Assembly (NCBI RefSeq): GCF_040412425.1
Contig: NC_089766.1
Span: forward strand, 12,673,508-12,737,507
Length of the DNA: 64,000 nt
DNA from: Macrobrachium rosenbergii
Lineage: Eukaryota > Arthropoda > Malacostraca > Decapoda > Palaemonidae
Direction of reading: 5' to 3'
A program made the position numbers and the translations under genes. Under the pieces are notes generated by a model. It was not told where the DNA came from. It did no database searches and saw only the letters and a list, made by a program, of their open reading frames with translations. Shown one piece after another: positions 1 to 14,062 of this stretch (positions within the stretch are counted from its first letter, which is position 1; the number at the start of each line of letters is the position of its first letter).

Positions 1-771
1 GTCGACCTAACAGCTCAACTATCATCGTTGCTGGGAGAAAGGGAGCTGGGGAATTGGTACGATACATGTACACATACCGGAGTCTAAGCGATGTCAGGCA
101 GGGCAGCCGATCGAGGCTACGGTCTACCCCAACGCCAAATCAAAGTCCTTCAAAAGACGGCATCGTGCTTACCCCATAAAAAATGGGAGAAAGCGCGTTA
201 ACGAAGAAGTTTGAATAACCTATACGCAACGTTCAGCTACTCCACTTTTGGAAAATGAAAAGTTTAGCCTTTCAATGTACACTCAACGCTTCTGTGATAA
301 AGTCAATTCAAGTATCATTCAGGGTCATTAATCTGCGAATAAACGCTCAAATAAAAAGCTAAAATTTAAAAAAAGTTTTTATCTATTTTCATCTGTGCAC
401 GCGTTCCAGCCATGATTTAAACAACAAACGTTCGGATTATCTTCACGCATGCAACTGATATTTAAGCTAATTTTCAATAAATTAATGAAATGTTATTCAA
501 AACAGCAGTTTTAAAAGTATTTGGGAGTGCCGAGTTACCGATATTTACTTAAGCAAAATATTTGTGATTTACCTTCAATAGAACGCTAGTCGTTCTATAC
601 ATGGCATTGACGCAGAAAAAATATATTTCGTCTCATCTATAAATACCTTCCAATTCTTAAAAATATATTCAAGCAAAATTATTGCAATTCCAGATTATTC
701 TTTTTTTCCAGGTCTGATAAAAACAGACGAACTAATACCTTTCTGTCTATCTATCTATATATACATACACA

Positions 772-2146
<1,375 letters not shown>

Positions 2147-2412
2147 AGTTCCTCGCTGGGTGAGCGGGTTCCGTTCTCAGCTACCACTCTGTTGGTCGAG
2201 AGTTCGAATCTCCTACCGGCCAGTGAAGAACAAGAGGAATTTGTTTCTGGTGATAGAAATTCATTTCTCGCTATAATGTGGTTCGGATTCCACAATAAGC
2301 TGTAGGTCCCGTTGCTAGATAACCAATAGGTTCTTATCCACGTAAAAATAAATCTAATCCTTCGGGCCAGCCCTAGGAGAGCTGTTAATCAGCTCAGTGG
2401 TCTGGTTAAACT
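2147..2412 (+). mobile_element. tRNA-derived SINE, copy 1
   Basis: The tRNA-like head has an A-box-like start (GGGTGAGCGGGTTCC) and a B box (GAGTTCGAATCTC). The body that follows carries the conserved blocks ATTCATTTCTCG, ATGTGGTTCGGATTCCACAA and AATCCTTCGGGCCAGCCCTA, ending in CAGTGGTCTGGTTAAAC. The same order is found at 17.85, 36.97, 43.24 and 55.02 kb. Confidence 0.85.
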
Positions 2413-3625
2413 ATAATAAGACACATCAGAGCAACACTATGGTCTCTCTTCAGTTCACGTGCATCAGCATCAGTAACAAGAACAAGATATGGTTGGCTTT
2501 AGTGGAAAAGCAGGCAATAGTCAATGCCACATTCACCTTCCTAATGAATGCCTCAAAGGTCAGTACCAATGTGAAAAAACTATAGAATCCTAGTTTTTGC
2601 AAGACAAACAACATCATAAAAGTCAAGTATATAAAAGCTTCTATAGTGAGTAGGTTCTGCAGAGCATTTTATCCTTGATTAAAGACCCCAAATTTAATAT
2701 CCTGTTTCCTTTCCTGATTTTTTGGTATAAATATACAGGGTATGGGCTGTAACCCCTCTGCTCGACCATTTGGTGGCTTTCACAACATGAAGGTGGCACA
2801 AAATACTACTGTACAGTACTGCTATTGTCACTGGCCCCATGTGAAGAGTTTCGCCTACCATTTAAGGGGCATTTTTTCCCCATAAAGGGCCCCACAACCC
2901 TTCAGTAGGCGCTCATCTGTCTTAGGCACATTTAAAATGTGCCCCACACCACTGGCATTTGCTACAGTACAGTCCACAGTGAAGGGACTCATCTGACTTA
3001 TATAGCTTCCCGTACTAGAAGCTCCTAAACCATGATTGATTTCATCAGAATCTCAAGTCAGTGACACTTCCTAGGGCTGCAATAACCAGGCAGTCCCAAC
3101 TATTAATTGATTGACGTGATGTGGATGTCACAATATGTGTAGGAGAAGGGGAGGGGTTTGACTCACCGCTAATAAGCCTGCTGTGTAGGCGCATGAAACC
3201 GATAATGTGAAGTTTTCATCTCTTAAAGTATGAATATGACAATATCTGCTGTCTTGTCAATCTCGGGAGGCACTCCCTGGTTGGGAAAGTGGCTAAATAT
3301 AAAAAAATTACATATATATATGTGTGTGTGTATACATATTTAATATATAAATACAATATAAATATATACACATACATATATAATATAAAATACAAAATTA
3401 TGTTCGGCCGAGTCCACCCAGCTATAAATAGGTATCACCATCTACTGGGGTCAAGAAAAAGGGCGTGGCGCTAGCAACCTCATCCCAAAGGGGAAAAAGG
3501 CTTGAAAAACATCCACCATAAACGAAACCAAAAGAAAACATTGCTCAAACTCGTCTCGGGAAAAAAATATGGCGTGAGTTTCCACGAGTCAAGTTTCCCA
3601 GTGGCTGTTGAATTTCTCGCATGAC

Positions 3626-3628
<3 letters not shown>
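2413..3628. other. No gene seen
   Basis: Unique-looking AT-rich sequence, no coding motif recognised. Confidence 0.6.

Positions 3629-3712
<84 letters not shown>
3629..3712. repeat. (GA)n microsatellite
   Basis: Uninterrupted GA for 84 bases; open frames here are pure Arg-Glu or Leu-Ser artefacts. Confidence 0.98.
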
Positions 3713-3714
<2 letters not shown>

Positions 3715-4320
3715 CTATTCGAGTATACCAAGAACCGGTTGCTGATTCACTGACAAACCACAAAGACAGACACGCTCAGTTCCCGGCATCAATTCCGTGT
3801 CTTTCCTTTGTTTGAGTTTGTATGATTCCTGGAAGAAAAACAATTTCTTATTCCTGTTATTCCTTGTTCGTTATTTATCATCTTTCATTGTTCATTTATC
3901 ATCTACATTATCTCTTTTGCACTTATATTTTACCGTGTCTCTAGTCGTCCGTTTATCGCTGAAAGTCCTAAGCTTCTTCTTGCACTGAAAAAAAAATCCT
4001 CACTTATATGATCTATTTAGTAATTTGGACCCTAAAAATTTCCTGCTACTTCATCTTTCATTTTTTAATTCAAGAGTTCTAATGAATTTATAATACATAA
4101 CGCCTATTATTTATTTTATTAAGTCCCTTACAATGAACTTCGTACAATTCATTAACAAACAATTTCAACTTTTCATCTGGACAATTAACACCTGTTTTCC
4201 CTGTTCTCCCTTTTCATTCATTTGCCTAAAATTCTGTGGAGCTTGAGGGAAAATTTCTGGACTGATTTCGTCTTCATTATTACCAAATTCTTTTTCTGTA
4301 CATGTAATTTACGTGTTGGT

Positions 4321-4412
4321 GATGCCTAGATGATAAAAGAAATAGCTAATAATAGTAGCAATAATATCAATAATAATTCGAGAGTACCTGACTTTACTGT
4401 CAATATCATTAA

Positions 4413-4460
<48 letters not shown>

Positions 4461-4554
4461 ATGCCTAGATAATAAAAGAAATAGTTAATAATAGTAGCAA
4501 TAATAATATCAATAATAATGGTAGAGTACTTGACTTTACTGTCACTATCATTTA

Positions 4555-4556
<2 letters not shown>
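4321..4556 (+). repeat. Tandem duplication of ~135 bp
   Basis: 4324-4460 and 4463-4600 begin alike (GCCTAGAT-ATAAAAGAAATAG), share TGACTTTACTGTCA and both end in (ATT)n. A segment with its microsatellite was duplicated head to tail. Confidence 0.75.

Positions 4557-4616
<60 letters not shown>
4413..4616. repeat. Two (ATT)n tracts
   Basis: 4413-4459 and 4553-4616, part of the 135-bp duplication. Confidence 0.95.
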
Positions 4617-4760
4617 GAAGTTTAACAAGATCAATAGTCACGAATATGAACCGCAACAAGGGTGTTAATTGGAAAAAAATAAAAGTTAAAGAAGTTGGAC
4701 AGCTAGGTGATACGAAACCAAAGAGAAAAGATGAAACGTAAAAGGCAGAAAGCAACGGAG
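4614..4760. repeat. Dispersed repeat R4, copy 1
   Basis: GTTTAAC near the start, then a GGTGA block and AGATGAAACGTAAAAG, matching 30730-30845. Follows an (ATT)n tract. Confidence 0.4.
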
Positions 4761-4898
4761 CTGCGATCGAAAGGACGCTGAATGGAACTTTTTAGCATTA
4801 CCAATGGCGAGAGGCGCAAATTGATCCTCAAATCCCAAAACCACTGAAAAATATAGTTTCCAGTTATTCTTATCTTAATGATTTGACTGAAAAATCAA

Positions 4899-4956
<58 letters not shown>
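4899..4956. repeat. (ATT)n microsatellite
   Basis: Pure ATT triplets next to repeat R3. Confidence 0.96.
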
Positions 4957-4961
<5 letters not shown>

Positions 4962-5145
4962 AAGGTGAACCCTATTCATATGAAACAAGCCCACCAAAGG
5001 GGCCACTGACTTGAAATTCAAGCTTCCAAAGAATATGGTGTTCATTTGAAAGAAGTAGCAGAAGGTAAAAGGTGATACAGAAATAGGAGATCAGTTATAA
5101 GAAAAAAAGATAAATCAACAAATAAATAAATAAAAATGTACGTCC
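4957..5145. repeat. Dispersed repeat R3, copy 1
   Basis: GTGAACCCTATTCATATG, CCAAAGAATATGGTGTT and AAATAAATAAAAATGTA recur in order at 55907-56085. It abuts an (ATT)n tract. Confidence 0.65.
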
Positions 5146-5398
5146 TTTGAGAACAGTGAAATATATAAAAATTATGATTCACGTTACGCAGACTCGAAAG
5201 TCCGGATAAGCTAAGTTTCTCAAGATTTAATATTTGATATTTGTAAAATAATAATTGTCTTTCGTGGGGTTCATATTGTTAATCGTGGTTTCCTTAATGA
5301 CTCACGACATTTTCTAGTAATGGAATCAACAATTTTTTTTCTTTTTTTGAGGGGACTGACAAATATCGTTTACATGTACTAATAAATGAAGATTATCG

Positions 5399-5725
5399 GA
5401 ACTAGCAATTAGTTGTCAAGAACCATTAACTGAACTAGCAATTAGCTGTCAAGAACCATTAACTGAACTAGCAAATAGTTGTCAAGAACCATTAACTGAA
5501 CTAGCAATTAGTTGTCAAGAACCATTAACTGAACTAGCAATTAGTTGTCAAGAACCATTAACTGAACTTTGTCAAGAACCATGAACTAACTGAACAGTTA
5601 GTTGTCAAGAACCCATTAACTGAACTAGCAATTAGTTGTCAAGAACCATTAACTGAAATAGCAATTAGTTGTCAAGAACCCATTAACTGAACTAGCAATT
5701 AGTTGTCAAAACCATAACTGAAATT
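5399..5725 (+). repeat. 33-bp minisatellite, about ten copies
   Basis: Head-to-tail copies of a unit made of GAACTAGCAATTAGTTG and TCAAGAACCATTAACT. One or two units are shortened. No spacers between units, so it is a plain minisatellite. Confidence 0.9.
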
Positions 5726-6032
5726 TTAAAACCTAAGTTAAAATTGCATTACTTCCCAGGGCATTACCATACACTTGACATACAACTACCTGGGGAATAT
5801 CAATAGCTTCTACAAAACGAAGATAATTGCTCAGCTATAAAGTACTTTATTCCCTCTACATATTCCGGGTCTGAGTCTTCACATTCTTAGCATTATGCAT
5901 GAAAAAACACATGAAACAACATCAACGCAGAAACAGAAGCAAAAATAAGAACAGGTTAGCTGCAAATAAGGGGACAACAATGAGGATGAAATAAGAAACA
6001 AAATGTTTGCTACACATTTAAACACAAAACAC

Positions 6033-6034
<2 letters not shown>

Positions 6035-6091
<57 letters not shown>

Positions 6092-6099
6092 TATATATA

Positions 6100-6177
<78 letters not shown>
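6035..6177. repeat. (TA)n microsatellite
   Basis: TA repeat with a few TAA interruptions. Confidence 0.97.
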
Positions 6178-6196
6178 TGTATATTTATACACATAT

Positions 6197-6560
6197 GTAT
6201 AAGAATCCCACAGGAAAAGACAGGCAGAAGTTCAGTAGTACCAAGCGCTTTCACGTTTATTGACGCATCGTCGGGGCACAAACCATCTGGTATTCAAGGT
6301 TATACATGTTTTTGGATTTTGTAAGCCTAAACTTTAGTATGTCATTTTGTTTGGTCTTAGGTTCAGTTTGTGACAGCTCGATCCCGGATTATCCTGGATT
6401 AACTTTCTGTTTATTACCCTTTGACAACTGACCATCTGGCATTTCTTGTTCTATTTGTTTACTTTGTAACCTTCTTCATATTTGTGTCTCATTTGTGCCC
6501 CAATGATGCGTCAATAAACGTGAACTTCTGCCTGTCTTTTTCCTGTGGGATTCGCTTATA
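6197..6560. repeat. Fold-back element with Penelope-like end motif
   Basis: The arm at 6197-6282 and the arm at 6491-6560 are reverse complements (CCCACAGGAAAA, CAGGCAGAAGTTC, CACGTTTATTGACGCATC, GGGGCAC). The right arm lacks about 18 bases present in the left. The CACGTTTATTGACGCATCGTC motif resembles ends seen in Penelope-like elements; that link is inference. A (TA)n tract abuts the left arm. Confidence 0.7.
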
Positions 6561-6889
6561 CACTGAAGTCACGTGCATCTACTGTGATTTTTTAAGCATA
6601 CATATATGTATATATATACTGAACATATATATATATAAACGATGCATAAGGCCATATGTTTTCTGACGGGAATACAGTAACAATTTTGAAGACCAATCGA
6701 ACATGAATGATAGAAAAGGGGCAGACCTGAACGACGGATGAGCGGAAAGGGTTAGTGTAAGGTTGAAAGGGCATGTGGCAGTGACCGTAGAGAATGTAAG
6801 GCTTGCAACTATGAGGCTGGAGAATAAAATGAAACACAACACGAGCTGTTGGTAATACAACCGAGTCAACGATGTACGGAAGTGATAAT

Positions 6890-7190
6890 GTGACTGGGGG
6901 CTGACCAGGGTTTGTAAGGGATGTCTGGATGAGGGGAAGTTTCCAAAGTTAAGGGTGAGGAATAGCTGCTCCACGGTATAAAGCTGAAGGTGACACAAAG
7001 GCATGATGTTCTATAATATACACGGGAAGGTGCAATGACGAATTTTAGAAAAAAAAAGACATATGATAAAAGGCTGTTGGGGGAGATACAGTGAGGGTTC
7101 ACAAAAGGACGAGGGGTGTGGATCTAGTGATTGCTGTACAACATTTATGAGAGACGTTTGAAAGTAAAGGGAATTTGGCTGGCTGGGTGG
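6890..7190 (+). mobile_element. Non-LTR retrotransposon fossil (RT domain)
   Basis: The + strand translates, with frameshifts and stops, to pieces such as GMMFYNIHGKV, RLLGEIQ-GFTKGRG and LLYNIYERRLK. These match the order of the reverse-transcriptase palm motifs of LINE elements. Heavily decayed, no intact ORF. Confidence 0.55.
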
Positions 7191-7230
7191 CATGCATTAA
7201 CCTTCTAATAAACTTATAGAACCTATCTAA

Positions 7231-7246
7231 TAAATATATATATATA

Positions 7247-7336
<90 letters not shown>
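7231..7336. repeat. (TA)n microsatellite
   Basis: Long TA run with one interruption near 7248. Confidence 0.97.
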
Positions 7337-7339
<3 letters not shown>

Positions 7340-7969
7340 GTGTGTTACTTTAGGTTCAGAGAATACATTATGAATCTTGAGTCTACTGTCAACATGAAAT
7401 CGTTTACGCAGGGCCATATCAGTTTTTCATAGTTTATCCGTGAAAACTTAGTTTCGTTTTCAGTTACATGCCCATTTTCTATGTGCACAAGTTTAAGGGG
7501 AACTACCTTATGTTCTTTACTTCTTTTTCAAACTTATTCGAAAACCCCATGTATTATGGTAAAGGCTTGCCATTTCTTTGTTAAAAACTAAAGTGGTAAC
7601 ACTGAAATTACAACGTATACATTTAAATGTATATTGCTTATGCAAAGTGAAACAAATGAAGTAAATACCTTTATTATGATATGATTAAACTACAGTACAA
7701 GTTTAGGTGGGATACGTTATTAATTATCTTAAAAATACTGATGAACGTAGATATGTACACTTTGAGAAATTAAAAAACATACCATTACAGAGGGCCTATG
7801 TATCTAATAAAATGTTCAACTATTGATTAAAAATATAAGGGTAACATCTGATGAACCCGGTGGGGGTCCTTAAAAGGGTCCCAAAAACATACAAGCGATG
7901 TAGACATATATAGACAGATATATGAAATATTATATATTATATATACATATACAGTATATATATGCATAT

Positions 7970-8143
7970 TGTGTGTGTAAAAAGGAAAAACATCTCTGCG
8001 TAATTTTCTACCAGTCTACTATAACTTACGTCATCAACAGGAAAAAAAAACACTTTCCAAATACTGTTTGGAAAGTGTTTTTTCTTTGATGACGTTGAGA
8101 CTGACACGCAAAGAGATGTTTCTCCTTTTACATACACACAACC
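7970..8143. repeat. Near-palindromic fold-back element with central hairpin
   Basis: Outer arms TGTGTGTAAAAAGGAAAAAC and its complement near 8125-8143 enclose inner arms around ACGTCATCAA. The centre is a hairpin at about 8046-8083 with ACACTTTCCAAA against TTTGGAAAGTGT. (TA)n follows directly. Confidence 0.75.

Positions 8144-8145
<2 letters not shown>

Positions 8146-8196
<51 letters not shown>
8146..8196. repeat. (TA)n microsatellite
   Basis: TA run between two fold-back elements. Confidence 0.96.
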
Positions 8197-8197
<1 letters not shown>

Positions 8198-8261
8198 ATT
8201 ATATATCACATTTGTACATATGATTATAAGATTATTATCACATTTGTACCATTCAGGTAAA

Positions 8262-8431
8262 ACATTAACAGGTAAAATAAGCGACGGGGTGTAGGTCTGA
8301 CCCTGAGGTTTCGACTTTATTTCCAAGCCATTGACGAAGGACTGATTAAGAGTCCTTCGTCAATGGCTTGGAAATAAAGTCGATACCGGTCAGACCTACA
8401 ACCACTATTTTTCACCTGTGGTAATGTGTGA
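8262..8431. repeat. Near-palindromic fold-back element with 7-base loop
   Basis: Arms 8288-8343 and 8351-8402 pair almost perfectly (GACTTTATTTCCAAGCCATT and its complement, then GACGAAGGACT) around GATTAAG. Weaker outer arms extend to about 8262 and 8431. (TA)n follows at 8434. Confidence 0.8.
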
Positions 8432-8432
8432 T

Positions 8433-8433
<1 letters not shown>

Positions 8434-8502
<69 letters not shown>
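8434..8502. repeat. (TA)n microsatellite
   Basis: TA run directly after the 8.26-8.43 kb fold-back element. Confidence 0.96.
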
Positions 8503-8508
<6 letters not shown>

Positions 8509-9529
8509 TTCATGTATCTGTTTATATATGTCTATATCGCTCGTATATAGACATCTGTGGACAGATATACAGAACAAAGCTCTAAAACAATATATCTGTG
8601 AACCAGTTTTATGTCATGGAAAATGCAGACGAAAAAAAAAAAAAAAAAAAAAAAAAGAATGAAGGTACCACGTATTTTGAGGAAAGCTAACAAACAATGA
8701 ATTCTATGCAAATAAACACTATTCAAAAGCAATGCAAAAACGCAACGACTAGAAACAATACATACAAGGGAATTACTAAACAAAGGAACGAAGTCTGACT
8801 TTTTCTTAATATGCAGATTAGACGGCTTGTTATAAACCCTCTCCGGACTCCGCCCAAATCGGAATGAAAATAATAAAGAATTAAGTTTTGAGTTGAGAGA
8901 GTTGCGAATGTACGATCTTGAATGCTAACGATAATGTAACACGACACTATTAGATTTTAAAGGGCCACAACCCTTATATTTAGATTTATTTTTCGCCTTT
9001 TACTTTATTTTAGATTTATGTTTCGCCTTTTACTTTACTAAGTACAACTGAATACCCATACCACTAAACAGGCAGTAATATCAGAGGTAGTTTTTATTTC
9101 CCACAGACTGACATTGTTATAAAGAAAAATACAGAATATGGATAAATGCTACGTTTTAAGTGTTCCATTCAAAAGGAGGGGAAAAACATACCTCCTTTGG
9201 TTTAATTCTAACAATACACGAAATTAAAGCAAAGCTAACGAGAACAGCATTAAAATCTTGGAAGGATGAGACCAGTTTGAGGTGACCCTGTTTTAACGAT
9301 AATGAGATAATAAAATCTTGTTACTCAATTATTCAGTGAAAGGAATAGCCAGTCTTTTCTTCAGTTATTATTGAAGCATTCTTTTGAAAACAAACGTGTA
9401 GTTGCTTCATTTTGGTTACCCATCTTGACATGATTATGGGTTTATGAACGAGATAGTCTAACCAGTGTCACTAACCTCGTCTCTTTAAGACTGACTGGCT
9501 GTACTTTACTTACCCTCTTTTGGAACAAA

Positions 9530-9646
<117 letters not shown>

Positions 9647-9911
9647 TATATATACAATGGATGCGTGCATATATATTTATATGTACATATATAACAAGGT
9701 GTGTGTGTGTGTGTATGTGTGTGTACCTTTAATTAAATTTTATATTGAGCTATATGAAAAATATACAGCAAGGTCAAAGTATCATGTTTTGATCTTTGTG
9801 TTATGCTTTTGTACTGAGCAATGGAGGTGAGGTGATAGATAATCCTCTTTTTACAGTGACCGGCGGTCACTTCACTTAGTCATCCATACACGAGGAAATG
9901 ACAACGCGACT

Positions 9912-9913
<2 letters not shown>

Positions 9914-9942
<29 letters not shown>
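9914..9942. repeat. Poly(A) tract
   Basis: 29 A residues; possibly a retroposon tail, but no recognisable body precedes it. Confidence 0.9.
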
Positions 9943-9943
<1 letters not shown>

Positions 9944-10562
9944 CCAAATCTACCAAATTATCACCCTCATTCCCAAAATGGCATTAAGAAAGTATGGCAA
10001 AAGTGCTAATCGCCTTGAAGTCTCAGCCTTTCGTAGCTAGACTATAAGTATATTAATTTATTTGCACAGAAGTATATCAATTTATTTGCACAGATTTCAT
10101 ACACCCACCACGCCGGAATTGACCCTACAGAGAAAAGAATCTGTCTCATAAATTCACGAAATATCTAACACATAACATGAATTTCCCCTCGAAAATTACG
10201 ACGCCAACTGGCAAAATCATTCAGCTCCTTGCAAAACTGTGGATGGCTTTTAAATGCAAATTTGCAGAAATGGAAATGATTTTACCCCAAAAAGCGAAGA
10301 GACCTGAAACTGGCATCCAGAGAGAAGGTTCTCTGACAACTTATCAAATAATAGTCTGTATTATAAATAATCTTTGTAAGCTTCCTTGAAATATACTTAT
10401 ATTAATATTCATTGCAAAGCCGTCCTGTAATTGGGACCGATCAACCGTTACAAAAGCAGTCTATTACTAATAATTAAATGATTCCGAAATTATCGAAACT
10501 GCAATGAAGAATTCCTCCAACAATATCATCCACACAAATGTACAGAACTGTATTGAATTGAA

Positions 10563-10856
10563 TATAGAATGTAGGCCAAAGGCCAAACACTGGGACCTAT
10601 GAGGTCATTCAACGCTGAAACGGAAATTGACAGTAAAAGCTTTAGAAGGTGTAACAGGAGGAAAACCTCGCAGTTGCACTATGAATCAATTGTCAGGAGA
10701 CGGTGGAAATTAAGATGTATGAAAGAGAATATGAAAGGAGGTACAGTAAAAGGAACGAAAGGGGTTGCAGCTAGGGGCCGAAGGCACGCTGCAAAGAATC
10801 TTAAGTAATGCCTACAGTGCACCACGCGAGGTGCACTGACGGCACTAACCCCCTAT
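10563..10856 (+). repeat. Dispersed repeat family R2, longer copy
   Basis: Contains GTAGGCCAAAGGCCAA, ATGAGGTCATT, AAAGGGGTTGCAGCTAGGG and TACAGTGCACC with a GGTGCA hairpin. The same blocks are in order at 52116-52328. Confidence 0.7.
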
Positions 10857-11303
10857 GGAGACACATGTAAACCGGGAAATCATCCGACATATTAACAGAT
10901 AGCTGAAGTACCCACAACAGACACCATCACACTAAAAGCCCACTAACATGTAAGAATTACGTAACATTGCTTCTGCTTTACAAATATACAGTATGGCTTT
11001 TATGTACCGCATACAAATGAACACATTTGTTGGTTTGTGTCTATCAATTATACCAAAATCATTTTGCAAGAAGTGTCATGAAACACGATCTTAAATAATA
11101 ACCCCAAAACATTCAAGGCCAGGATTGTAGTCCACAATATTTTTGAGTCAACGGACTTGTGGAGGGAAGAGACTTGGCCTTTCAAGCACATAAGAGTGAC
11201 ACATTCTCCATGTCTTGCGAGTCAATGGGTTAAAGGCCAATAATCGACCTTTGACATTTCTTTACAAAGGCATTAACAGAAGGGTCTGTGTATATTTTTT
11301 CTA

Positions 11304-11304
<1 letters not shown>

Positions 11305-11388
<84 letters not shown>
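11305..11388. repeat. (GA)n microsatellite
   Basis: Uninterrupted GA. Confidence 0.97.
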
Positions 11389-11390
<2 letters not shown>

Positions 11391-11753
11391 TAAATCAAAA
11401 CAACCACTTGAAGACTTACTTCTTTTTATCATTTCACTTCTTTTAAATCATAGAGTAATACCCATAAAAACACGGCTTCTATTCCCTGCATAATCGCATG
11501 TAAGATGTTAACAAAGGGAGATGAAGAATTCGACCTTGAATTGCCTAGTGAGAAGTCTAGGGGCGGGAGAACTAGTTTCCTAGTTAACCTTGGTTTTTTT
11601 TTTTTTGTACTTAGTACTTCCAGAATGGCTATAAACGCTTTGAACTACGTAAATGTACGTCAACGCATCAACGTAACACAACTATGCATTTAAACTATTC
11701 GCGTACTCTTGAATCAATACCTAATAAGAAATAAATTATCAATGACGAACAAG

Positions 11754-11977
<224 letters not shown>

Positions 11978-11987
11978 AAGAAAACTA

Positions 11988-12260
11988 TCCTTTAATATCA
12001 ATTCGCTCTACTCGGAAATAATATATTTTCATATATGTTACCGAAGGGAATTTTTAGTTGATAATAAGTCCACCGTCCCGTGGGGTCAAACCAGCGACGG
12101 ACGAGGACTCAGGACTACAGGGACGCACTAACCCAGTCACACTAAAATTTCCCTTCGGTAACATATATGAAAATATATTATTTCCGAGTAGAGCGAATTG
12201 ATATTAAAGGGACGTTTTTGTAGCTTTCTGATTGTATATGAATCACGGTGATGTGATAAA
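11988..12260. repeat. Fold-back element with tRNA-like core, copy A
   Basis: Arms 11988-12056 and 12143-12211 are near-perfect reverse complements of ~69 bp. The 86-base loop, read on the minus strand, has TGACTGGGTTAGTGCG and GGTTTGACCCC, which look like tRNA A and B boxes. The right outer flank (TGTAGC then TGATTGTATATGAATCAC) matches the outer end of the 53.3-53.87 kb element. (TA)n lies on both sides. Confidence 0.75.
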
Positions 12261-12265
12261 TAGTC

Positions 12266-12343
<78 letters not shown>
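12266..12343. repeat. (TA)n microsatellite
   Basis: TA run right of the 12-kb fold-back element. Confidence 0.96.
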
Positions 12344-12354
<11 letters not shown>

Positions 12355-13990
12355 GTCTGTTTGCGTGTGCGCGTGAGCTCGCAAGAGTGCACCCGCGACC
12401 GCATTGCATACCACAAGAACGACCACTCTGAATACAAACCTCTTATGGTAAGAATACTCATAAAACTATTCTTTTCAGTCCCATATTCATTTAACATTCT
12501 TTTAGTTAATCACAAGATTAACATCCTATCAATTTATATTTTAGTTATATGGCGGTGATCTGCACAGAGCTCGAAACATATATACCAGTTAAAACTGCAA
12601 TTAACCCCACCTTATTTCAATGACGCAAATGTACATCATCAAATACCAATCCCTGGGACTCCCTTTGGCTTCTAGGAAGCTCCGGAAAAGGACCTCTCAG
12701 TTAAACCCGGGTCCTTGGGCTCCCAGTGGTCTCCGGGCTACCCTGGGAAGAGGGGTCCCCCACCCCCTGCTAGACAAAGGGCCCAAAGCTACCTCCGGAA
12801 TCCCAGGAGGTTTGTCTCTAATATTAAACACGATTTACTTTTAATAATGAAAAAAGTGATTCCACTAAGGAACTGGATCCACCCAACAATCAGCCCTGGA
12901 GCCATTTTGGTTCTCTTTTGGCTCCAGCGACTTGGAACTGGCTCCAATTTTAGCTTCAGTTTACAGGTAGTGATGGAACGATTGTCTGAATAAATTCAGA
13001 GCTTCAACGAATCTCAAGAAAGAGAAAGCGATTTGTGTGGAGCTTGTCAGTATTAAACCAAATCACAACCATTCTTCGACACACTCTTCCAGGAATTCCG
13101 ACGGCAGCCGAGGTCCTCCTCTTCTGATACCTCCCAGGGGAACCAAAAGGCCACTGTTCTAAAAAAATGGGCCCCTTCCCAGGCCTAGGGGTGGAACCCA
13201 GAGACCTCTGTTTGTCTTAAGGTTACCCTGAAGTTCTCTGCAGAAGCCAGGGAAATCTTCAGGTTTAGGAAAGCCACAACTGACTCTGACGTCTTCGGAA
13301 ACCAAAAGAGTTAGAAAAGCTATCACACTAAACTATCGACCATCAGAAAACATACAATACTCACAAACAACTGCGCAAATGAATAAGCATGCGCACACGT
13401 GAACAGATATTGCTCCGTGTGCATGTATATACATATCCAGTCCATCAAGTTCAAAATGGTATGAAATACTTGAAAATGTACAAACAGAAAAGATAACTTG
13501 AACCACTTCGCGGTATTCATGAAGAAAACTTTTACCCAAAATGCGTACATGAGTAATCAATCAATGATCATTGTACTCACCGCGTTAAAAGGCGAACGGT
13601 GTCATTACAGCACACATCTTCCCAAGCAACTGTTTTCATATCAACACGTAACGTCATATTTCACATTTCATCAGCCATGGCCAGATAAGCGAGGAGTACG
13701 TTAGAATGAGGCAAAGATCGCAGAACGAAATATTTGCAGATTTAAATGGACGAACCTGGAAAAGAGGAAACCATGCACTATATAGAAGTAGAAAGGAAAA
13801 ATACATAAAAATTATTATTATTATTATTATTGTGAACACATACATCAAATTTCACTGCAATGTGAGGGCTCATATGGGAAGTACACAGGAGATGTTATGT
13901 ACCATCCAAAAGCTTCATTCTATTTAACTATACGGTGAATTTGTTACCCATAAGCTATCTACGTCACAAAAGTAATTATATGAATACACA

Positions 13991-13992
13991 CT

Positions 13993-14060
<68 letters not shown>

Positions 14061-14062
14061 GT
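13991..14062. repeat. (ATT)n microsatellite
   Basis: Pure ATT triplets; a short (ATT)n also at 13811-13830. Confidence 0.96.

Noticed and set aside
2147..2220. Functional tRNA gene at SINE heads
   Set aside because: A and B boxes are present but there is no acceptor-stem pairing, and the SINE body follows in every copy.
3480..3815. Long open frames over (GA)n, (TA)n and (ATT)n tracts across the window
   Set aside because: They translate to Leu-Ser, Arg-Glu, Tyr-Ile or poly-Asn runs, an artefact of simple repeats without splice or start context.
5399..5725. Regular repeats that could suggest a CRISPR array
   Set aside because: Units follow head to tail with no unique spacers, and the context is an animal genome.
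12620..12993. Pro/Gly-rich frames of 74 and 92 codons as a gene
   Set aside because: No homology recognised, no signal peptide, and the composition follows CCTGGG-type low-complexity sequence.
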